Origin: Hepatocystis sp. ex Piliocolobus tephrosceles
Taxonomy: Eukaryota; Apicomplexa; Aconoidasida; Haemosporida; Plasmodiidae
Direction: 5' to 3'
NCBI GenBank assembly: GCA_902459845.2
Contig: CABPSV020000627.1
Location: 1-11,961 of the forward strand
Length of the DNA stretch: 11,961 nt
This document shows positions 7,873-11,961 of the stretch, in pieces; positions within the stretch are counted from its first letter, which is position 1; each line of letters starts with the position of its first letter. The translations under genes and the position numbers were made by a program. The notes below the pieces were generated by a model. The model did not search any database and was not told the origin of the DNA. It saw only the letters and a list, made by a program, of their open reading frames with translations.

Positions 7873-8098
7873 CAAATAATGCCTCCATTATATACCTGCT
7901 TTTCTCAACATCAACAGGTTTTCTAAATAAAAGTAATAGGAACAATGGATATATAGATGTTCACATATACATATATATAAGCATTAAGTAAATGTAAAAT
8001 GTAAAAAAAGATATATTTTTTTTTTCTTTTTTATTATATTACATTTCTATGTTGTAGGGTGATTCTATAACTGTTTTATATGATATTACGTCGTTCAT
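7510..8098 (-). CDS. Small acidic protein, three exons, unknown function
   Basis: The exons on the minus strand are 8098-8043, 7922-7896 and 7624-7510, encoding 65 residues. Donors are GTAATA and GTATAT; acceptors are ATTTAG and TTTTAG. Both junctions leave two bases and rejoin in phase. The protein begins MNDVISYKTVIESPYNIE, passes through IKPVDVEKSRIR from the 27-nt middle exon, and ends with QLFLFDHDTIVNALENNDVE and LILIKTPE. It is acidic overall, with no membrane segment or signal peptide; the C-terminal half looks like a compact strand-helix unit. I do not recognise it. The mixed composition of all three exons against near-pure A/T introns, plus three matching phases, supports a real gene. 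Intron 2 (271 nt) contains a (TATG)n repeat near 7674-7702 and a 28-T run at 7842-7869. Confidence 0.65.
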
Positions 8099-8426
8099 TT
8101 TTTAGAAATTGTATATAAAATGTTTTATTATAAATGTGAAAAAAAAGATAATAAATAAAACGAATAGAACAAATGAAATAATTAAAACAAAAACGAATAA
8201 TAATTAAATATTCTTACATACACAAGTATACATACGCAATTATATGTCATGCTATTTTCTTTCGATGCATTATTTCATTTTCGTTTTTATATGTCCACAG
8301 CAACATAAATTTTATTTTTTGTTCAAATATTTTTATCAATTTTCATTTTTTTTTTTTTTTTTTTTTCTTTTTTTTTTAATATGTTTAATAAAAAAATATT
8401 ATTTTTAAATTATCTTCAAATTATTT
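8099..8426. other. Intergenic region with one short open frame
   Basis: The upstream region of the 65-aa gene. It contains a T-run near 8346-8378 and a 19-codon minus-strand frame at 8247-8306 (MLLWTYKNENEIMHRKKIA) that is richer in G+C than its surroundings. That frame could be a real tiny exon or the end of the broken region above it, but no splice partner was found. Confidence 0.4.
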
Positions 8427-8876
8427 TTAATTTCTATTAAAATCAACCACGTTCAAACTATGTTTCAACTTTTTTTTTTTTTTTTGTATTTTGATCATTT
8501 TTTTTTTACCTTATTTTTTTACCTTATTTTTTTACCTTATTTTTTTACCTTATTTTTTTACCTTATTTTTTTACCTTTTTTTTTTACCTTTTTTTTTTTT
8601 AAGCCTTTTGTTTACACTGGTTTTTCTATTTTCGTTGAAATCTGCTTCATTTATTTATTCACTTAAATTTTTTTTTATTTTTTTTATTTTGCCTTGCTTA
8701 TCATTTACATTTATCTCTTTCGGAATTATTTTTTGTCTCTATTTTTTTTGTCACAATTATCAACACTTTTAAATAATATTTGCTCTTTTCCTTGTTCAAG
8801 CACATTTTTTTGCATATTTATTTTGTTTATATCCTTTACAATCGTTTTTTTTATTTTTTTTACTCATTTCTGACAT
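8427..8876 (-). pseudogene. Broken Lys/Asn-rich coding region (pseudogene or assembly errors)
   Basis: Read on the minus strand, coding-like pieces follow each other in different frames: MSEMSKKNKKNDCKGYKQNK from the ATG at 8876; then NVLEQGKEQILFKSVDNCDK; then NNSERDK; then NDKQGKIKKIKKNLSE and INEADFNENRKTSVNKRL; and at the end LKHSLNVVDFNRN before a stop at 8427-8429. The first two frame changes fall at A-runs of six or seven, where losing one A would restore the frame; the later ones lie in short A/T-rich stretches. A 13-bp repeat (not a multiple of three) separates the last two parts. It would make a Lys-rich protein of about 150 residues. It may be a decayed gene, a gene with homopolymer miscalls, or chance coding-like sequence in A-rich DNA. 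A first intron from GTAAAA after the second Met codon is also possible. No family is recognised. Confidence 0.35.
8508..8598. repeat. 13-bp tandem repeat, seven copies
   Basis: The motif acctt recurs at 8508, 8521, 8534, 8547, 8560, 8573 and 8586, mostly as accttattttttt; the last two copies have lost the A. It creates long false Phe/Leu-rich open frames on the plus strand. Confidence 0.95.
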
Positions 8877-9120
8877 TATATACCATAAAAAAAAAAAGTA
8901 CATGAGCAAGTCATATTTTAAACGAAACTAAACAAATGCATAATTGATTAAATAAATATATATAGGTCACTACATAGTGCTACCATGTATGTTATTATAC
9001 ATATGTAGTACTTTATATTGTATTCATAAATTTACTTTTATAATATATATATTTTCGCATATTACACAATTTTTCTAAACCCCACAATCAAAAACAGAAA
9101 AAAAAAAAAAAAAAAAAAAA
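8877..9120. promoter_or_regulatory. Upstream region and A-rich leader of the SAC3-like gene
   Basis: This stretch lies between the broken minus-strand region and the divergent SAC3-like gene. It ends in a run of 22 A (9099-9120) directly against the ATG, as in the A-rich start contexts usual for this type of genome. No defined promoter motif is recognised. Confidence 0.35.
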
Positions 9121-11923
9121 ATGTCCAAAAAAGAAAGTAAAGAAATAACATTTTCCACAAAATTCTGTACGTCCGATAATGAAAAAGTAAATTCCATACT
9201 GGAGTTGAATAATATTAATTTAGAGGTAAAACTATAAAAAAATTACAACCTTTTGCAAAAATGGCAAAAAAAAAATTAAAATATAATTATAACATTCGCA
9301 AAAACTGTACATATATATATATATGTATGTATGTAGCTAGGTAGATATATGTACATGTGTGATTGGTTATACATGTATCTAATTAAATATATTAACTCCA
9401 TTTTTGTTCTATATATGTAGTTTAAAACTTAGTAAACACGTAATGGATATTTTTTTTTTTTTTTTTTCACCTTCCTAATACATTATAGAGATATATTAGA
9501 AACATAAAACTAGAGGACTTAAACTTTATAAGAAGTAAAGAGACTTTACAATTGTGTAATTTTTATTTATTATATGAATATTTAAAAGATATATATTTTA
9601 TTTTTTTGTATTATGTCTGTGAAATAAATAATCTTGAAGGTAATAAATTAAAAGAAGAAGAAAATGTACAAAATGTTTTTTTATTTAATACGAAAATAAA
9701 TACATTTGAAAAATTTTCAAACTGCTTAAAAAGTTACATGACTACAAAAATAAATAAAATCAACGACAATGACATAAAAAATGGTAAGGAAAAAAACAAT
9801 GGTAAGGAAAAAAACGATGGTAAGGAAAAAAACGATGGTAAGGAAAAAAACGATGGTAAGGAAAAAAACGATGGTAAGGAAAAAAACAATGACAACGACA
9901 TAAAAAATGACAAGGAAAAAAACAATATGAATATTCTTATTGATGATAGTGTTCACATAATAACACCAGAATCAAAATTAAAAAAAGAGGATGTTTTAGT
10001 AAAATTCAATAATAAAGTGGAAAACACGGCAGAAGCAATATTTGGTAAGAAAACTATCTCAGGAAGCAAAAAAACAAAACCGAATGTAAAAAACATTGTG
10101 AAAGAAGAACAAAAATTAGTGCTGCCTTATTATGTAAATGAAATAATACAGCTATTATACACAAATGAGGAAATAAAGATTTTAAATATAGACAATGAAA
10201 TAAACAAAAAAATAACAAAAGGAAAATTTTTTGAAAACAACTATGTAAAAATAAATAATAATATTTCTATTTATAAATTATCTTATCTTTATTTTACTGA
10301 TAGGTTAAAACGAATTAGATTAGATTATAAATTTAATTTAATATTATCAAAGAAAATGAGAAAAAAAAAAAATTCAAAAAATTTAGAAAATATAGAAAAT
10401 ATAAAGAATGTCGAAAATATAAAGAATGTCGAAAATATAAAGAATGTCGAAAATATAAAGAATGTCGAAAATATAAAGAATGTCGAAAATATAAAGAATG
10501 TCGAAAATATAAAGAATATAGAAAATATAAAGAATATAGAAAATATAAAGAATGTAGAGAATGTAGAAAAAAAAAAAAAAAAAAATGAACAACAATATGC
10601 ATTAAATTACAACACAGAAACAAATGAACAGTTATTTTTTTTATATTTATCTCACTTTAAATATTATATATTTTCTTTTTTTTTATATTCGTATGTAAAA
10701 TATGTAAGTCCTAACAATATAAAACATAATACCACCAAAACTAATGTTAAAAACGATACATGCTTATTTTTATATAATAGTGAAGAAAATCAAAAAGATT
10801 TATATACATTATCTTCTTATATTTTAAATTTTATAAATAATATTTTAAGTAATATAAATATTCTATTAAACAGTGGTAAATTTGTATTTAATCAGGATAT
10901 GCAAAGTAACAAAAATGTAACAACAGAACAGCCTATTGAATCCACTTCGTTTAATAAAAACAATAAATATTCCCGCGAAATGATTAATAATATTTTAAAA
11001 AATATATTTCTTTTTAAATTCCTTACAATTGAACATATAGATATGTCGTTGTCATATATAGTCTTACTAAATATACAACAGAATCGGGATTATATAGAAC
11101 CATTTTTTTATTTAAATAACATTTATGATAAATTTATGTACCTTTTTACCAAATACCAAGCTTCGATATCTTTATGGAAAAGTTGTAAGCGTTTTTTTTA
11201 ACTTATATCTATGTACATACATACGCATATATAAATATATATATACGCTTTCATTTTTTTTTTTTTTTTTTCATTTTTTTTTTTTTTTTTTTTTTTTTCA
11301 TTTTTTTAGTACGTAGGGCTAATTATTTCCGCTTGTTTGAAGATATGCAAAATTTATCACTGATTGAAAAATGTGCTATTTTTTTGCACTTGAAAGAAAT
11401 AAGATTAAAATATATATACAGTATTCTTTATACAGCGAATAATAGAAATAAATATTCTATCAGTATAGATTTGATTGATAAATGTTTAAATATTTATAAT
11501 ATAAACAGAACTACATACTTATTAAACTGTTTAAAAATAAAAGTAAAAAATGGAAAAATTTTATTTGATATGTCAAAGAATAATAATATAAATAACGAAA
11601 CCAGATGTTTTTTTATTGATAACAGAAATGAATGTATTAATTATTTTCATAAAATGTATGAAGACTCCATTGAGGATTATATATACATAATTTATGGAGA
11701 AAAAAAATTTAACAAACAAATATGCTTTTTTAAGTATAACATATCGGATTTGATTTATTTTAGTGGGTAAAAAAAAAAAAAAATAAAAAAAAATAAAATA
11801 AAATAAATAAATAATAATACAATTAGCTACTTTATTTGTGAGTACACAAAAAATAAGGAGATGGAAATTATTTGTGTTTTTAATAGTAACATGTTATTTG
11901 AAAAAATCAAATTAAAAATATAA
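9121..11923 (+). CDS. SAC3/GANP/THP3-family protein, four exons
   Basis: The exons are 9121-9225, 9489-11184, 11310-11766 and 11827-11923, giving 784 residues. Donors are GTAAAA, GTAAGC and GTAAAA; acceptors are TTATAG, TTTTAG and AATTAG; all phases agree. The family call rests on two regions. YFTDRLKRIRLDYKF (303-317) matches the DRxRxxRxD helix that marks SAC3/GANP proteins. Residues about 590-690, with ISLWKSLRRANYFRLFEDMQ, a helix pair and an SIDLIDKCLNIYN stretch, fit the following helical and winged-helix part. SAC3-domain proteins scaffold TREX-2 (mRNA export through nuclear pores) or THP3-type splicing and transcription complexes, so a nuclear role is inferred. Two low-complexity arrays interrupt the protein: KEKN-type (about 133-168) and ENIKNV-type (338-391). 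The last exon adds 32 residues; without splicing the 60-nt intron the protein would end after residue 753 at GGG TAA. Confidence 0.65.
9780..9887 (+). repeat. 18-bp in-frame repeat encoding N/D-G-K-E-K-N
   Basis: Six tandem 18-bp units (aatggtaaggaaaaaaac and gatggtaaggaaaaaaac) encode six hexapeptides in the SAC3-like protein. The array is hydrophilic and lies in a disordered N-terminal part. The units are identical apart from the first base of the Asn/Asp codon, which points to recent expansion. Confidence 0.95.
10395..10556 (+). repeat. 18-bp in-frame repeat encoding E-N-I-K-N-V/I
   Basis: Nine tandem 18-bp units, based on gaaaatataaagaatgtc, encode ENIKNV (seven copies) and ENIKNI (two copies), followed by a Lys-run. 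The array is inserted just after the DRLKRIRLDY helix of the SAC3-like domain and is predicted to be charged and probably helical or disordered. Confidence 0.95.
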
Positions 11924-11961
11924 AGAATTGATTATTTTTGTTTGTAATACAAAAGTTAAGG

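Noticed and set aside
8460..8772. Two plus-strand Phe-rich open frames
   Set aside because: They are produced by T-runs and the 13-bp repeat; the composition is pure low complexity.
1..11961. tRNA, rRNA, CRISPR, transposon or viral features
   Set aside because: No T-loop or anticodon-arm pattern, no rRNA-like GC-rich block, no spaced direct repeats of CRISPR type, and no transposase, reverse transcriptase or terminal repeats were seen.

Overview
The window is very AT-rich eukaryotic nuclear DNA: intergenic and intron sequence is almost all A/T with long homopolymers, (TA)n tracts and short minisatellites. Coding stretches stand out by higher G+C and by Lys/Asn/Ile/Tyr-rich proteins. Introns are short, with GTAAAA/GTAATA/GTAAGT-type donors and T-rich acceptors ending in TAG. 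This fits a malaria parasite (Plasmodium or a close haemosporidian); the species cannot be told from the sequence. Most genes are small and several are split into tiny exons, so I rebuilt exon structures by hand from splice sites and reading-frame phase.

Layout. 1-1721: repeats and AT-rich sequence with a few coding-like islands; a 58-bp direct repeat lies at 1-58 and 249-306, and a possible minus-strand exon at 163-276. 1722-2054 (+): single-exon 110-aa protein with one C-terminal membrane segment. 2055-3400: intergenic, microsatellites. 3401-4401 (+): four-exon, 124-aa very basic protein whose C-terminus resembles the SURF6/Rrp14 ribosome-biogenesis domain. 4402-4594: convergent intergenic stretch with a 19-bp minisatellite. 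4595-5269 (-): 224-aa multipass membrane protein. 5480-5818 (-): doubtful Lys/Asn-rich coding region, either frameshifted or spliced. 5819-6413: intergenic with four copies of a 35-bp repeat. 6414-7030 (-): three-exon 104-aa basic protein. 7510-8098 (-): three-exon 65-aa protein. 8427-8876 (-): Lys/Asn-rich coding-like region broken at A-runs. 9121-11923 (+): four-exon, 784-aa protein with features of the SAC3/GANP/THP3 family (mRNA export and processing), carrying two hexapeptide repeat arrays.

How the genes relate. No operon logic applies; each gene is probably transcribed alone. The recognisable ones point to core nuclear RNA biology: a SURF6-like nucleolar factor and a SAC3-domain protein. 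The membrane proteins and the small basic or acidic proteins are unrecognised. I see no mobile element, CRISPR array, tRNA or rRNA. The most useful results are the exon models, including a hidden last exon of the SAC3 gene behind a 60-nt intron, and two or three minus-strand coding regions whose frames break at A homopolymers (pseudogenes or assembly errors).
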